A stretch of 64,000 nt of DNA from Hydrogenophilus thiooxidans (GCF_019049855.1 NZ_JAHLSY010000004.1:62001-126000); one strand, 5' to 3'. Shown: positions 1-10,005, counted from the stretch's first letter. Program-made: numbers and translations. The notes: generated by a model from the letters alone, not told the origin.

Positions 1-675
1 ATCACCCTGTTGTTGCCACACGGCTACGAAGGGCAGGGGCCGGAGCACTCCTCGGCGCGCATCGAGCGCTACCTCCAGCTTTCGGCCGAGCTCAACTGGC
101 AGGTGTGCCAACCCACCACCGCAGCGCAAATCTTCCATCTGCTGCGTCGGCAGATGCTGCGCCGGCTCCGCAAACCGTTGGTCGTTTTCACGCCGAAGTC
201 GCTATTGCGCTTGAAAGAAGCGGCGTCGCCGCGTGAGGCCTTCACCCAAGGGGGCTTTCAGACGGTGATCGGCGAGGTCGAAGACCTCAATCCGAAGAAG
301 GTGAAACGGGTACTCTTCTGTTCGGGTAAGGTCTATTACGAACTCGCCGCGTATCGCCGAGAGAAAGGGGTCGAGGACGTCGCGATCATTCGGCTCGAGC
401 AGTTCTATCCCTTCCCGGCGAAAGCGCTCGAGGCGGCGCTCGCGCCCTTTACCCAGTTGAAAGAGTACGTCTGGGTGCAAGAGGAGCCCCGCAACCAGGG
501 CGCATGGTACTGGCTGCTGTCGCGTCAGCATCTCGACAACATGCTCGGGAAAGGCAAGCGGCTGCTCCTCGTGGCACGGCCGGCTTCGTCGTCGCCCGCG
601 GTCGGGTACCTCGCCAAACACGTCCAGCAACAGAAAGCCCTCATCGAAAACGCCTTTGGACCCATCGACGCCTAA
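1..675 (+). CDS. sucA: 2-oxoglutarate dehydrogenase E1 component, C-terminal part
   Basis: The last 224 residues are visible; the start lies before the window. E1 uses thiamine diphosphate to decarboxylate 2-oxoglutarate and passes the succinyl group to the E2 lipoyl arm in the TCA cycle. The visible part opens with LPHGYEGQGPEHSSAR, a hallmark of the transketolase-like E1 fold, and continues into the C-terminal domain (CSGKVYYEL, then WVQEEPRNQGAW). The E2 gene follows 18 bases after the stop and the E3 gene after that, so the complex is encoded as one operon. Identification is firm; only the truncation is a limit. Confidence 0.96.
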   Translation: MTLLLPHGYEGQGPEHSSARIERYLQLSAELNWQVCQPTTAAQIFHLLRRQMLRRLRKPLVVFTPKSLLRLKEAASPREAFTQGGFQTVIGEVEDLNPKKVKRVLFCSGKVYYELAAYRREKGVEDVAIIRLEQFYPFPAKALEAALAPFTQLKEYVWVQEEPRNQGAWYWLLSRQHLDNMLGKGKRLLLVARPASSSPAVGYLAKHVQQQKALIENAFGPIDA

Positions 676-693
676 TAAAAGAGGAGAGTCACC

Positions 694-1938
694 ATGTTGA
701 TCGAAGTGAAAGTTCCGCAATTGTCCGAATCGGTTTCTGAAGCCTCGCTGGTCACCTGGCACAAGAAGGAGGGGGAAGCGGTCAAGCGCGACGAAAACCT
801 GGTCGATATCGAAACCGACAAAGTGGTGCTCGAAACGCCAGCACCTGCTGATGGCGTGCTGGTGCGCATCATCAAAAAAGATGGTGAGGCGGTGACCTCG
901 GGTGAAGTGATTGCCGAAATCGACACCGAAGCCCAAGCGGCAGCCACCACCGACGCCGTTTCGGCTGAGCCCGCAGCAGCACCCGCTGCGGCGCCTGCTC
1001 CATCAGTACCGGCGGCCGAGCCTGCGGCAGCTGCGCCTGCTGCCGCTGCGCCTGCTGCCGCGGGTGTTGCCAGTCCCGCCGCGCGCAAGATCCTCGAAGA
1101 GAAGGGGCTCTCGGCGACCGACGTGACCGGAACGGGCCGTGGGGGGCGTGTCACCAAAGAGGACGCGCTTCAAGCTGCGCCGAAGGCAGCAGCGGCGGCG
1201 CCTGTAGCGGCGCCGGTCGCGGCGATGCCGGCGGGCGAGCGTCCTGAGCAGCGGGTTCCGATGACCAAAATCCGCAAGCGGATCGCGGAGCGCTTGCTGC
1301 AGTCGAAGCAAGAGACCGCGATGCTCACCACCTTCAACGAAGTGAACATGTTGCCGGTGATCGAACTGCGCAAGAAGTACGGTGAGCAGTTCGAGAAAGA
1401 GTACGGCGTGCGGCTGGGTTTCATGAGCTTCTTCGTGAAAGCGGCGTGCGCAGCGCTCAAAAAATTCCCGATCCTCAACGCGTCGGTCGACGGCGACGAC
1501 ATCATCTACCACGGTTATATCGACATCGGTATCGCGGTGGGGTCGCCACGCGGATTGGTCGTGCCGATTCTCCGTGACGCGGATCAAATGAGTTTTGCCG
1601 AAATCGAAAAGAAAATCGCCGAATTCGGGCAACGGGCGAAAGATGGACGGCTCACCGTGGAAGAGCTCACCGGCGGTACCTTCTCGATCTCCAACGGGGG
1701 GGTTTTCGGTTCGATGCTCTCGACGCCGATCATCAACCCGCCGCAGTCGGCGATCCTGGGGATTCACGCCACCAAGGATCGCCCAGTGGTCGAGAACGGT
1801 CAGATCGTGATTCGCCCGATCAACTACTTGGCGCTTTCGTATGACCACCGCATCATCGACGGGCGCGAAGCCGTACTCGGGCTCAGAACCATCAAAGAGG
1901 CGCTGGAAGATCCAGCACGCCTCCTTCTCAACCTCTAA
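694..1938 (+). CDS. sucB: Dihydrolipoamide succinyltransferase (E2 of 2-oxoglutarate dehydrogenase)
   Basis: A 414-residue E2. It carries the succinyl group on lipoyl-lysine and transfers it to CoA, forming the core of the complex. Domains in order: one lipoyl domain (residues 1-75, lysine in ETDKVVLE), a long Ala/Pro linker (about 88-128), an E1/E3-binding domain ([12 protein letters not shown] to [13 protein letters not shown]), a second Ala-rich linker, then the catalytic domain ending in [12 protein letters not shown] with the active-site His and Asp. GAGGAG lies just upstream of the ATG. One lipoyl domain and this length are usual for proteobacterial SucB. Confidence 0.96.
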   Translation: MLIEVKVPQLSESVSEASLVTWHKKEGEAVKRDENLVDIETDKVVLETPAPADGVLVRIIKKDGEAVTSGEVIAEIDTEAQAAATTDAVSAEPAAAPAAAPAPSVPAAEPAAAAPAAAAPAAAGVASPAARKILEEKGLSATDVTGTGRGGRVTKEDALQAAPKAAAAAPVAAPVAAMPAGERPEQRVPMTKIRKRIAERLLQSKQETAMLTTFNEVNMLPVIELRKKYGEQFEKEYGVRLGFMSFFVKAACAALKKFPILNASVDGDDIIYHGYIDIGIAVGSPRGLVVPILRDADQMSFAEIEKKIAEFGQRAKDGRLTVEELTGGTFSISNGGVFGSMLSTPIINPPQSAILGIHATKDRPVVENGQIVIRPINYLALSYDHRIIDGREAVLGLRTIKEALEDPARLLLNL

Positions 1939-1978
1939 AAGCCAGCGGGGCCAACACCAAGACAGGGAGTGAACAACA

Positions 1979-3412
1979 ATGAGCCAACCATCAGAGCAGT
2001 ATGACGTGCTTGTGATCGGCGGTGGGCCAGGCGGTTACGTGGCCGCGATTCGTGCGGCGCAGCTCGGCTTCAAGACCGCGTGCTGTGAGTCGAACCCGTA
2101 CGACGACCCGAAAGGGGAACCGCGCCTTGGGGGGACGTGCCTCAACGTCGGTTGCATTCCGTCGAAGGCGCTGCTGCACACCTCGCATCTTTTTGAACTC
2201 GCGGCGCACGACTTCAGCGCCCAAGGGATCGAGGTCGGCGCGCCCAAGATCGACGTTCCGAAGATGATCGCACGTAAAGACGCGATCGTCACGCAACTCA
2301 CTCAAGGAATCAAAGGGCTTTTTCGCAAGAACAAGGTGACGCTGCTCCCTGGCCACGGTCGGTTCGTTGGCCGTGAAGGCGACACATGGCGCGTCGCGGT
2401 GGGCGAAAAAACCGTCGCGGCAACCCACGTGATCGTCGCAACAGGATCGAAAGCGCGCCATCTGCCCAATATCCCCGTGGATAACCAGGTGATTTGCGAC
2501 AACGTTGGGGCGCTGAAGCTCCAAGCCGTGCCGAAGAAGCTTGCGATCATCGGTGCGGGTGTGATCGGTCTCGAGATGGGGTCGGTGTGGCGGCGCCTCG
2601 GCTCGGAGGTGACGATCCTCGAAGCGGCACCGCAATTTCTTGCCGCCGCCGACCCAGAGATCGCGAAAGAGGCGCAGAAATTGCTCACCAAGCAGGGGCT
2701 CTCGTTCGCGTTCGGCGTCACGATCGACGGCGCCGAAGTCGAAGGGGACGGCGTGGTGATCCGCTACCGCACCGCCGACGGCGCGGAACAGCGGCTCGCA
2801 GCCGATCGGCTGATCGTCTCGGTGGGACGGGTTCCGAACACCGACGGGCTCGACGCCGACAAAGTGGGTTTGACGGTCAATGAACGGGGACAGATCGTCG
2901 TCGATGACCATTGCCGCACCAATTTGCCCAACGTCTGGGCGATCGGGGACGTCGTCCGTGGGCCGATGCTCGCCCATAAGGCGATGGAAGAAGGGGTGAT
3001 GGTCGCGGAGCGGATCGCTGGGCAGGCGGGCCACGTCAATTACGACGCAATCCCTTGGGTGATCTACACCGAGCCTGAAATCGCCTGGGTCGGCAAAACC
3101 GAAACGGAGCTCAAAGCAGCTGGCGTCGACTATCGTGCGGGCAAAATTCCCTTCTTGGCGAACGGCCGCGCGCTGGGCATGGGGGCCGGATATGGGTTCG
3201 TCAAGATGCTCGCCGACGCCAAAACCGACCGCATCTTGGGGGTCCATATCATCGGCCCGAATGCGTCCGAACTGATCGCCGAAGCGGTGGTCGCGCTCGA
3301 GTTTGGCGCCGCAGCCGAAGATCTGGCGCGGATCTGCCATGCCCACCCGACCCTCTCCGAGGTGGTGCATGAAGCGGCGCTTGCCGTCGACAAGCGACCG
3401 CTCCACTTCTAA
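1979..3412 (+). CDS. lpdA: Dihydrolipoamide dehydrogenase (E3)
   Basis: A 477-residue FAD enzyme that reoxidises dihydrolipoamide on E2 and reduces NAD+. Visible features are the N-terminal FAD motif [15 protein letters not shown], the redox disulfide [13 protein letters not shown], an NAD-binding [13 protein letters not shown] segment near residue 190, and the C-terminal [13 protein letters not shown] with the catalytic His-Glu pair. It lies 40 bases after sucB, with AGGGAG before the ATG. The TAA stop is followed at once by the ATG of the next gene. Full length for the family; it probably also serves other 2-oxoacid dehydrogenases or the glycine cleavage system. Confidence 0.95.
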   Translation: MSQPSEQYDVLVIGGGPGGYVAAIRAAQLGFKTACCESNPYDDPKGEPRLGGTCLNVGCIPSKALLHTSHLFELAAHDFSAQGIEVGAPKIDVPKMIARKDAIVTQLTQGIKGLFRKNKVTLLPGHGRFVGREGDTWRVAVGEKTVAATHVIVATGSKARHLPNIPVDNQVICDNVGALKLQAVPKKLAIIGAGVIGLEMGSVWRRLGSEVTILEAAPQFLAAADPEIAKEAQKLLTKQGLSFAFGVTIDGAEVEGDGVVIRYRTADGAEQRLAADRLIVSVGRVPNTDGLDADKVGLTVNERGQIVVDDHCRTNLPNVWAIGDVVRGPMLAHKAMEEGVMVAERIAGQAGHVNYDAIPWVIYTEPEIAWVGKTETELKAAGVDYRAGKIPFLANGRALGMGAGYGFVKMLADAKTDRILGVHIIGPNASELIAEAVVALEFGAAAEDLARICHAHPTLSEVVHEAALAVDKRPLHF

Positions 3413-4651
3413 ATGGATAGGCCATCGGTTCAACCACCCCGCACCGCGCCCGGTGCGGGGGCAGGGCCGTTGCTTGCCGCGTACGACGCGGCGATCGCTA
3501 CCCGCGGCTACCAACCAGACCCAGCGCAGAAAGCAGCGCTTCAACGGTTACAGCAATTGGCCGACGCGTTGTGCGCGCACTCGGCGCAAGACGACGATCG
3601 GGTAGCATCCGGGCAGCAAACGCAGGGTGGCGCAGCGGCGCCTGCGTCTGGAATCAAGCGGCTCTTAGGCAAACTCTTCGGGCGCAGCGGCGCGGTGGAG
3701 TCCCTTGCGCCCGCCCCGGTGGCAGCGAACCAAACCCCTAAGAGCGTCTATCTCTGGGGTGGTGTCGGGCGGGGAAAGAGTTTCCTGATGGACCTCTTCT
3801 TTGCCAATGTCCCCTTTGCGCGCAAGCGTCGGGTCCATTTCCACGCCTTCATGCAAGAGACGCATGAACGGCTGAAACGGCACAAAAAGCAACCCGATCC
3901 GTTGCGTCTGGTCGCGGCAGAAATCCTCGAGACGGCGCAGTTGCTCTGTTTCGACGAATTTCACGTCAGTGACATCGCCGACGCGATGATCCTTGGGCGG
4001 CTCCTCGATGCGCTCTGGGCGCAGGGCGCCGTGCTCGTGATGACCAGCAATTACCACCCAGACGGGCTCTATCCCAATGGTCTGATGCGGGTCAATTTCC
4101 TCCCGACGATCGAGCGCATCAAAGCGATGTGCGACGTGATCGAGGTCGATAGCGGGACCGACTACCGGTTGCGGACGCTCGAGAACGTCGATCTCTATCT
4201 GACGCCGCTGACGCCGGAAAACGACGCGAAACTCGCTGCCGACTTCCAAGCGTTGACCGGAGCATCACCGCAACCCGGAACGATCACTCTGTTCGAGCGG
4301 ACGATCCCCACGCGCGGCAATGCCGCAGGGGTGATCTGGTTCGATTTTGCCGCGCTCTGTGACGGGCCGCGCGGACAAGCCGACTATCTCGCGATTGCCA
4401 ACGAGTACCATACGGTGATCCTCTCGAACGTTCCGGCGATGTCCCCGGCGCAGGCCGAAGCGGCGCGCCGCTTTACGTGGCTCATCGACGTTCTGTACGA
4501 CCACCGAGTGAAATTGATCGTCTCCGCGGCGGTCGAACCGTACGACCTCTATCCGGAAGGGCGAAACGCGAACGAGTTCGCGCGCACCGTCTCGCGCCTC
4601 TTGGAGATGCGTACCCGAGCGTACCTCGAAGCGGCGCACGCCAGCGACTGA
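3413..4651 (+). CDS. zapE: Cell division ATPase ZapE (AFG1-like)
   Basis: A 412-residue AFG1/ZapE-family P-loop ATPase. In gamma-proteobacteria ZapE associates with the Z ring under stress; mitochondrial homologues handle protein quality. Walker A is GGVGRGKS near residue 117 and Walker B is LLCFDEFHVSD near 177, followed by the sensor segment MTSNYHPDGLYPNGL. The ATG directly abuts the lpdA stop, so translation is coupled. Residues about 63-105 form a Gly/Ala/Gln-rich, low-complexity insertion before the P-loop, which makes it longer than the roughly 375-residue E. coli protein. Confidence 0.9.
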   Translation: MDRPSVQPPRTAPGAGAGPLLAAYDAAIATRGYQPDPAQKAALQRLQQLADALCAHSAQDDDRVASGQQTQGGAAAPASGIKRLLGKLFGRSGAVESLAPAPVAANQTPKSVYLWGGVGRGKSFLMDLFFANVPFARKRRVHFHAFMQETHERLKRHKKQPDPLRLVAAEILETAQLLCFDEFHVSDIADAMILGRLLDALWAQGAVLVMTSNYHPDGLYPNGLMRVNFLPTIERIKAMCDVIEVDSGTDYRLRTLENVDLYLTPLTPENDAKLAADFQALTGASPQPGTITLFERTIPTRGNAAGVIWFDFAALCDGPRGQADYLAIANEYHTVILSNVPAMSPAQAEAARRFTWLIDVLYDHRVKLIVSAAVEPYDLYPEGRNANEFARTVSRLLEMRTRAYLEAAHASD

Positions 4652-4684
4652 TCGCGCAGGGTCTCTTCTGGCACAATACCGGGC

Positions 4685-6769
4685 ATGGTGCCGGAAAAAG
4701 CCCTGCCGGAGATCGATGCGCCCGCCACGAGCGCGCACGCCTCAACCCCGGACGCGTGGGTCGATGCGGTGCGCGCGCTTTTTGCGCCTTCGGGGCGGCT
4801 TGCGCAGAAACTCCCCGATTTTGTCCTGCGTGCGGCACAACAAGAGATGGCGGAGGCGGTCGCGCACGCGATCGCCACACGCGCCATCCTGGTTGCCGAA
4901 GCGGGCACCGGTACCGGCAAGACCTTCGCCTATTTGGCCCCGGCTCTCCTTTCCGGCAGGCGAACCTTGGTGTCGACGGGTACCCGTACTTTGCAAGATC
5001 AGCTCTATCACCGTGACCTGCCGCGGCTCACCGCGGCGCTCGGCGTACCTGTCAAACGCGCCCTCCTCAAAGGGCGCAATAACTATGTCTGTTGGTTTCA
5101 TCTCGAGCGCAATCTCGAAGAAGGGCGCTTCCTAGAGCCGGAAACCGGTGGCTGGTTGCGCGAAATCCGCCGCTTTGCGCGGCACAGCCGAAGCGGGGAC
5201 AAGAGCGAATGTGCTACGGTGCCCGAAAATGCGCCGGCTTGGTCCTACGCCACCTCGACGCGCGACAACTGCGTCGGCAGCGAATGCCCCCATTTCGACG
5301 ACTGCTTCGTCTTCCGCGCACGCCGCGAAGCGCTCGATGCCGAATTGGTCGTCGTCAACCACCACCTCTTTTTCTCCGATCAGCAGATCAAAGAGGAGGG
5401 TGTTGCCGGGCTTTTGCCAGCGTGTGACGTGGTGATCTTCGACGAAGCGCACCAGCTTCCCGACCTGCTCCCCCATTACTACGGCGAGTCGGTGTCGACC
5501 TTCGAAGCATTGCGTCTCGCCCACGATGCGCGCGTTGAGTTGGCGACGCTGGGCGGTGATTTCCGTGACGGCGTGGCGGTGGTCGACCGCTTCGAAAAGA
5601 CGACCCGGGACGTGCGTTTGGCGTTGCCACTCACCGGGACGCTGCGAGGGACGATCGCCGATCTGCCAGATAGCGCCCCTTTCGTCGCAGCGCTCGTCAC
5701 TTGGCAAGCGGCGGCGTCGGCGGTGCATCAGGCGCTTGCGGCGGTTGCCGAACGCACCGAACTGTTGGCGAAGCTCGCGGAGAAGGCCAAACGGTTAGCC
5801 CGCGCGCTCGACACCTGGCAACAGGCCGCACCGACAGGAAACGGTGAAGAGGTGTTCTGGTTCGACGCCAGCGCGCACCATCTGACGCTCAACCGCACAC
5901 CTCTTACTGCAACCGAAGCGGTGCGGGATCTGATCGCCGCGTCGCCCGCGGCGTGGATCTTCACCTCGGCTACCCTCACCGTCGGGGGGCGGTTCGACCA
6001 TTTCCGGCATCAGATGGGGCTTACCCGCATCACCGAAAAACCGAGCACGGCGGCGCGGTGGGAAAGCCCGTTCGACTACCGAAGGCAGGCGCTCTTGATC
6101 GTTCCCGACGCGATTCCCGAACCGAACGCAGCCGGGCATCGCGAAGCGGTCGCTCAGGTGGCGCGGCGGCTTGCCACCGCTGCGAACGGACGGACGCTCG
6201 TGTTGTGCACGGCGCTTGCCGCGATGCGCGCGGTGGCCGAAACGCTGCGCACCCAGGGCGGGACCGACGACGCACCGTTCGTGGTGCTCACCCAAGGAGA
6301 CGCCCCCAAAGAGACGCTGCTCGCGCGCTTTACCACGACGCCACGCGCTGTGCTCGTCGCCAGCCACAGTTTTTGGGAAGGGGTCGATGTCGTGGGCGAA
6401 GCGCTCTCGGTGGTGGTGATCGACCGCTTGCCGTTCGCACCGCCCAACGAGCCGCTCCTAGCGGCCCAGATTGCGCGGATGAAACGCGCGGGCAGCGATC
6501 CTTTCCTCACCCTCCAAGTGCCGCGCGCCGCGACGCTCTTGCAGCAGGGAGCGGGGCGGTTGGTGCGCAGCGAACGGGACCATGGCGTACTTTGCATTTG
6601 TGATGTGCGTTTGGCAACCCGTGGTTATGGCAAGGTTCTGTGGTCGAGCCTGCCCCCGTTCCGCCGCAGTCGCTCGCTCGCGGTCGCGGAAAATTTCTTG
6701 CGCACCCTGTTCCCGGAGCCGCGTGAAACGGCGGCACCAAGCGGCGTTCACTCCGACGGCGCGCCCTGA
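4685..6769 (+). CDS. DinG/YoaA-family ATP-dependent DNA helicase
   Basis: A 694-residue superfamily 2 helicase of the XPD/DinG type. Walker A is EAGTGTGKT near residue 75 and the DEAH box FDEAHQLPD near 252. Between them lie the four cysteines expected for a 4Fe-4S cluster (NNYVCWF, then DNCVGSECPHFDDCF). The C-terminal motifs SHSFWEGVDV and QGAGRLVRSERD correspond to helicase motifs V and VI. Such enzymes unwind 5'-overhang, forked or R-loop substrates during repair. It starts 33 bases after zapE. DinG and YoaA cannot be separated here; length and iron-sulfur cysteines fit YoaA-like proteins well. Confidence 0.88.
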   Translation: MVPEKALPEIDAPATSAHASTPDAWVDAVRALFAPSGRLAQKLPDFVLRAAQQEMAEAVAHAIATRAILVAEAGTGTGKTFAYLAPALLSGRRTLVSTGTRTLQDQLYHRDLPRLTAALGVPVKRALLKGRNNYVCWFHLERNLEEGRFLEPETGGWLREIRRFARHSRSGDKSECATVPENAPAWSYATSTRDNCVGSECPHFDDCFVFRARREALDAELVVVNHHLFFSDQQIKEEGVAGLLPACDVVIFDEAHQLPDLLPHYYGESVSTFEALRLAHDARVELATLGGDFRDGVAVVDRFEKTTRDVRLALPLTGTLRGTIADLPDSAPFVAALVTWQAAASAVHQALAAVAERTELLAKLAEKAKRLARALDTWQQAAPTGNGEEVFWFDASAHHLTLNRTPLTATEAVRDLIAASPAAWIFTSATLTVGGRFDHFRHQMGLTRITEKPSTAARWESPFDYRRQALLIVPDAIPEPNAAGHREAVAQVARRLATAANGRTLVLCTALAAMRAVAETLRTQGGTDDAPFVVLTQGDAPKETLLARFTTTPRAVLVASHSFWEGVDVVGEALSVVVIDRLPFAPPNEPLLAAQIARMKRAGSDPFLTLQVPRAATLLQQGAGRLVRSERDHGVLCICDVRLATRGYGKVLWSSLPPFRRSRSLAVAENFLRTLFPEPRETAAPSGVHSDGAP

Positions 6770-6822
6770 GCGCCTTCCCGCTGCCTCCTTTTTCCGCTAT
6801 CCTTATCGCTTCATGAATTCGG

Positions 6823-7389
6823 ATGAGGGGAATGCGCGTCATCGGTATCGCCGGCTGGTCCGGATCAGGAAAAACGACCTTGATCGAATGCATGATCCCG
6901 GTGTGGTGCGCCCAGGGGTTGCGCGTCGCGACGATCAAACATGCGCACCACGGCTTCGACCTCGATACCCCAGGGAAGGACTCGTGGCGTCACCGCGAAG
7001 CCGGAGCCAGCAAAGTGTTGATGCTTTCCGACGCGCGTTGGGTTTTGATGAGCGAATTGCGCGGCGCGCCGGAGCCCCCCTTCGCCGAGCAGCTGCGGTT
7101 GCTGGCGCCGTGCGATCTCGTCATCGTCGAAGGCTTCAAACGGGCGCCGATCCCGAAAGTGGAAGTGTACCGCCCGGAAGTGGGCAAACCGCCGATCTGG
7201 CCAGAAGAGCCGATGATCCGTGCCGTGGCGACCCCGGGTGGCGAGCAAGCACGGTCGGCGCTTCCTGAGGAGTGCCCGTTGCCCTTGCTCGATCTGGACC
7301 ACCCAGAAGCCGTTGCCGAAGCGGCGCTCGAATTGGCCTACAGTGCCGAGCAATGGGAAGAAGAGGAGATCGAGGACAACCATGAGTGA
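6823..7389 (+). CDS. mobB: Molybdopterin-guanine dinucleotide biosynthesis adaptor MobB
   Basis: A 188-residue GTP-binding protein that assists attachment of GMP to molybdopterin. The P-loop GWSGSGKTTL lies near residue 10, followed by the MobB motifs IKHAHHGFDLDTPGKDSW and VIVEGFKRAPIPKVEVYR. First gene of a molybdenum cofactor operon; its last 8 bases overlap the moeA start. The start is uncertain: an in-frame ATG at 6832 would remove three residues, and a purine-rich GATGAGGGGA touches it. Confident in family, less so in the exact start. Confidence 0.92.
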   Translation: MRGMRVIGIAGWSGSGKTTLIECMIPVWCAQGLRVATIKHAHHGFDLDTPGKDSWRHREAGASKVLMLSDARWVLMSELRGAPEPPFAEQLRLLAPCDLVIVEGFKRAPIPKVEVYRPEVGKPPIWPEEPMIRAVATPGGEQARSALPEECPLPLLDLDHPEAVAEAALELAYSAEQWEEEEIEDNHE

Positions 7390-8584
7390 CTTGATGCCGT
7401 TTGAGGCGGCTCGCGCCCAACTGTTGGCTGCAGTCCGACCGGTTTCCGAATACGAAGTCGTCGCGCTTGCGGCAGCGCGCAATCGCGTTTTGGCCGAGCC
7501 GATCCATTCGCCGATCGCGATTCCCGAGCGTGATACCTCGGCGATGGATGGTTATGCGGTACGCGCGGCCGATGTTGCCGAACCGGGCGTGACGCTCCCG
7601 GTGACGCAGCGCATCCCGGCCGGTTCCGTTGGTGTGCCGTTGCAGCCTGGGAGCGCGGCGCGCATCTTCACCGGTGCGCCGCTTCCCGAAGGCGCCGACG
7701 CGGTGGTGATGCAGGAAATGATCGAAGCGCACGGTGACCACGTGACCTTCCATCACGCGCCGCGGCCCGGGGAAGCGGTGCGGCGCGCCGGGAGCGAAGT
7801 GGCGCACGGCGCGCGGGTACTGGAAGCGGGAACCCGCTTGCGGCCGCAAGAGATCGCGATGGCGGCAAGCGTGGGCTGTGCGCACCTGCCGGTCTTTCGC
7901 CGGGTCAAGGTTGCGCTCTTGGCAACCGGGGACGAGCTGGTCGCTCCGGGTGAGCCGTTGCCGCCAGGAGGCGTCTACAACTCCAACCGCTATCAATTGA
8001 TTGCGCTTCTTGAAGCACTGGGTTGCCTGGTCACCGATTTGGGGGCGATTCCCGATACGCTCGAGGCCACTTGTGACGCATTGGCGCGTGCTGCCGAAGA
8101 CGCCGACCTCATCCTCTCCACTGGGGGCGTTTCGGTGGGAGAAGCGGACCACGTGAAACCCGCGGTCGAACGGCTTGGGCGGCTGGACCTGTGGCGACTG
8201 CGGATCAAACCGGGGAAGCCGCTGGCGTTCGGTCACGTCGGCGCGACCCATTTCGTCGGCTTGCCCGGTAACCCCGTTTCGAGTTTCGTCACCTTTTTGC
8301 TGTTGGTCCGGCCGCTGCTGCTCCGACTCATGGGGGTCGATGACGTCTTACCGCACGTGATCGAAGTGCCGGCAGCATTCGCGTGGACGCGCCCGGACAA
8401 ACGGCGGGAGTTCCTGCGCGCCCGGTTGAATGCGGATGGCGCCGCTGAAATCTTCCCCGATCAGGGTTCGGCAACGATCGCCTCGCTCGTCTGGGCGCAG
8501 GGGTTGGTCGAAGTGCCCGAAGGGACGCCGATCGCTCCGGGTGACCGCGTGCGCTTTTGGCCGATGAGTGAATTATTGGCGTAA
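7382..8584 (+). CDS. moeA: Molybdopterin molybdenumtransferase MoeA
   Basis: A 400-residue enzyme that inserts molybdate into adenylylated molybdopterin. It shows the N-terminal RDTSAMDGYAV motif, the MoCF-domain signature LSTGGVSVGEADH, and KPGKPLAFG with GLPGNPVSSF near the C-terminal beta-barrel. The start at 7382 is inside the end of mobB (ATG within CATGAGTGA), preceded by GAAGAAGAGGAG. An upstream in-frame extension exists but only overlaps mobB and is not MoeA-like. Full length for the family. The next gene, moaD, begins after an 11-base gap. Confidence 0.95.
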   Translation: MSDLMPFEAARAQLLAAVRPVSEYEVVALAAARNRVLAEPIHSPIAIPERDTSAMDGYAVRAADVAEPGVTLPVTQRIPAGSVGVPLQPGSAARIFTGAPLPEGADAVVMQEMIEAHGDHVTFHHAPRPGEAVRRAGSEVAHGARVLEAGTRLRPQEIAMAASVGCAHLPVFRRVKVALLATGDELVAPGEPLPPGGVYNSNRYQLIALLEALGCLVTDLGAIPDTLEATCDALARAAEDADLILSTGGVSVGEADHVKPAVERLGRLDLWRLRIKPGKPLAFGHVGATHFVGLPGNPVSSFVTFLLLVRPLLLRLMGVDDVLPHVIEVPAAFAWTRPDKRREFLRARLNADGAAEIFPDQGSATIASLVWAQGLVEVPEGTPIAPGDRVRFWPMSELLA

Positions 8585-8594
8585 GGAGCATCCC

Positions 8595-8849
8595 ATGGCG
8601 CTTTCCATCAAATACTTTGCGCGCGTGCGCGACGCGCTGGGAACGAGCGGGGAAACACTCGCTTGGAACGCAACGTGGCAAACCGTCGACGATCTGCGTC
8701 AAGCGCTGTGCGCACGGGGTGGGGCGTGGGCCGAGACGTTGAGCCGCGAGGAGATCCACTGCGCGCGCAATCAGCAGATCGCCGCGTGGAACGACCCGAT
8801 CGCCGATGGCGACGAGATCGCTTTCTTCCCCCCTGTGACGGGAGGCTGA
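8595..8849 (+). CDS. moaD: Molybdopterin synthase small subunit MoaD
   Basis: An 84-residue ubiquitin-fold sulfur carrier. It begins MALSIKYFARVRDALG and ends in the required double glycine (FFPPVTGG), whose thiocarboxylate supplies the dithiolene sulfur of molybdopterin. The ATG at 8595 is preceded by AAGGAG at 8583-8588. A longer in-frame reading from 8568 would overlap moeA and has no family support. moaE starts three bases after its stop, giving the usual MoaD-MoaE pair. Confidence 0.94.
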   Translation: MALSIKYFARVRDALGTSGETLAWNATWQTVDDLRQALCARGGAWAETLSREEIHCARNQQIAAWNDPIADGDEIAFFPPVTGG

Positions 8850-8852
8850 GCG

Positions 8853-9320
8853 ATGGCCAAGGACGCAGTGACGATCCGCGTTCAAAGCGAAGATTTCGAC
8901 CCGGGGGTCGAAACGCAGCGCCTTCACGAAGCCGACCCGACCGTGGGCGCTGTCGCCACCTTTCTGGGGCTCGTGCGGGCGCACCCGCAAGAGGATGGCG
9001 CGGTGACGACGATGACGCTGGAACACTACCCAGGTATGACCGAAAAGGCGCTCGCGGCGATCGTCGACGAGGCGCGGCGCCGTTGGCCGCTTACCGCGGT
9101 GACGGTGATTCACCGCGTCGGGCCACTTGCGGTGGGGGACCGCATCGTCTTCGTCGGCTGCGCCAGTAGCCACCGCGCCGCCGCGTTTGCTGCGTGTGAA
9201 TTTCTGATGGATTATCTGAAAACCCGCGCGCCCTTCTGGAAAAAGGAGACGACTGCGTCGGGCGAAACGCGCTGGGTCAAGGCGCGCGCAAGCGACGAAG
9301 AACGCGCCTTGCGCTGGTAA
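8853..9320 (+). CDS. moaE: Molybdopterin synthase catalytic subunit MoaE
   Basis: A 155-residue catalytic partner of MoaD that converts precursor Z (cPMP) to molybdopterin. Family motifs are TFLGLVRAHPQ, LEHYPGMTEKAL, HRVGPLAVGD, the SSHRAAAFAAC segment and the conserved lysines in KTRAPFWKKE. It is the last gene of the mobB-moeA-moaD-moaE operon. moaA, moaB and moaC, needed for the first steps, are not in this window. A weak hairpin follows the stop. Confidence 0.95.
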   Translation: MAKDAVTIRVQSEDFDPGVETQRLHEADPTVGAVATFLGLVRAHPQEDGAVTTMTLEHYPGMTEKALAAIVDEARRRWPLTAVTVIHRVGPLAVGDRIVFVGCASSHRAAAFAACEFLMDYLKTRAPFWKKETTASGETRWVKARASDEERALRW

Positions 9321-9334
9321 GCGCAGTGTCAGCG

Positions 9335-9381
9335 ACCGCTCACGCTCTGCGGCGGTGTTGCGCTCGAGCGGTGTTTCTTTT
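9335..9381. terminator. Possible weak terminator between moaE and phasin gene
   Basis: ACCGCTC (9335-9341) can pair with GAGCGGT (9366-9372), leaving a 24-base loop and followed by GTTTCTTTTTC. It lies between the convergent moaE and phasin genes, where a terminator is expected. The long loop makes it a weak candidate. Confidence 0.3.
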
Positions 9382-9421
9382 TCAGCCGCGGGGCGTTTCA
9401 GCAACTGCGGCGCGTCCCCCC

Positions 9422-9967
9422 TTATTGCTGGGGCTTTTCGGACTGACCGATCCCTGCCATTTTTTGCCACATTTCTGTGGTCATCCGTGTGGCTTCTTGC
9501 ATCGCTTCGAGCGTCTTGCTGGGGTCGGGCCAGAGCGTCTGGCCAATCTGTGTATTACCCCACGGAAAGGGCGGGACAACACCTTTCTGTTCTGCACTTC
9601 CCTGCTGCCACCACCGCTGCCAGAGTGCGCCGCTCGTTTCGAGTGTCCGGGTAAGAAACTGATTCATCTCCGCTTGGCTCTTCACGGTGAGCTGCGCCAC
9701 TTCGTTCATCGCCGCGATCACCTGTTGGGTGACGCGCTGCGCGAACGCTTGTTGCTGCTGCTGTTGCGCCGAAGGGTCACTGGTATCCGCGAGCGCTTGC
9801 GACGCGCGGATACTCTCCTCGAAAAGCGTCCGCGCCAACTCGTTTTGCAACGCGACGAGCCGCTGCGTCTGCGCCATCGCGCTTTGCGTCAGCGCAAGCC
9901 ATTCGTTCATCATCGCTGCCCACGGTTCGTCCGTCGGGCTGGGCTTCGTGGTGGTTTTCTTGCTCAT
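9422..9967 (-). CDS. Phasin-family protein
   Basis: A 181-residue, helical, glutamine-rich protein with no signal peptide. It resembles phasins, which coat polyhydroxyalkanoate granules: amphipathic helices (AQTQRLVALQNELARTL, AQRVTQQVIAAMNEVAQL), a run of six glutamines, and a Trp-rich stretch (ALWQRWWQQ). The ATG at 9967 is chosen because GGGAGGG lies 5-6 bases upstream; an in-frame ATG further up would place that site inside the gene. The PHA synthase at 48.3 kb provides the matching pathway. Family call is from composition and pattern. Confidence 0.7.
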   Translation of the reverse strand: MSKKTTTKPSPTDEPWAAMMNEWLALTQSAMAQTQRLVALQNELARTLFEESIRASQALADTSDPSAQQQQQQAFAQRVTQQVIAAMNEVAQLTVKSQAEMNQFLTRTLETSGALWQRWWQQGSAEQKGVVPPFPWGNTQIGQTLWPDPSKTLEAMQEATRMTTEMWQKMAGIGQSEKPQQ

Positions 9968-10005
9968 GATCATCCCTCCCATTGATGGCCGCGCCTTTGC
10001 CGTTC

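Noticed and set aside
1991-3544. A 517-codon open frame opposite lpdA
   Set aside because: Antisense shadow of a well-supported gene, rich in Arg/His/Asp as expected for such frames.
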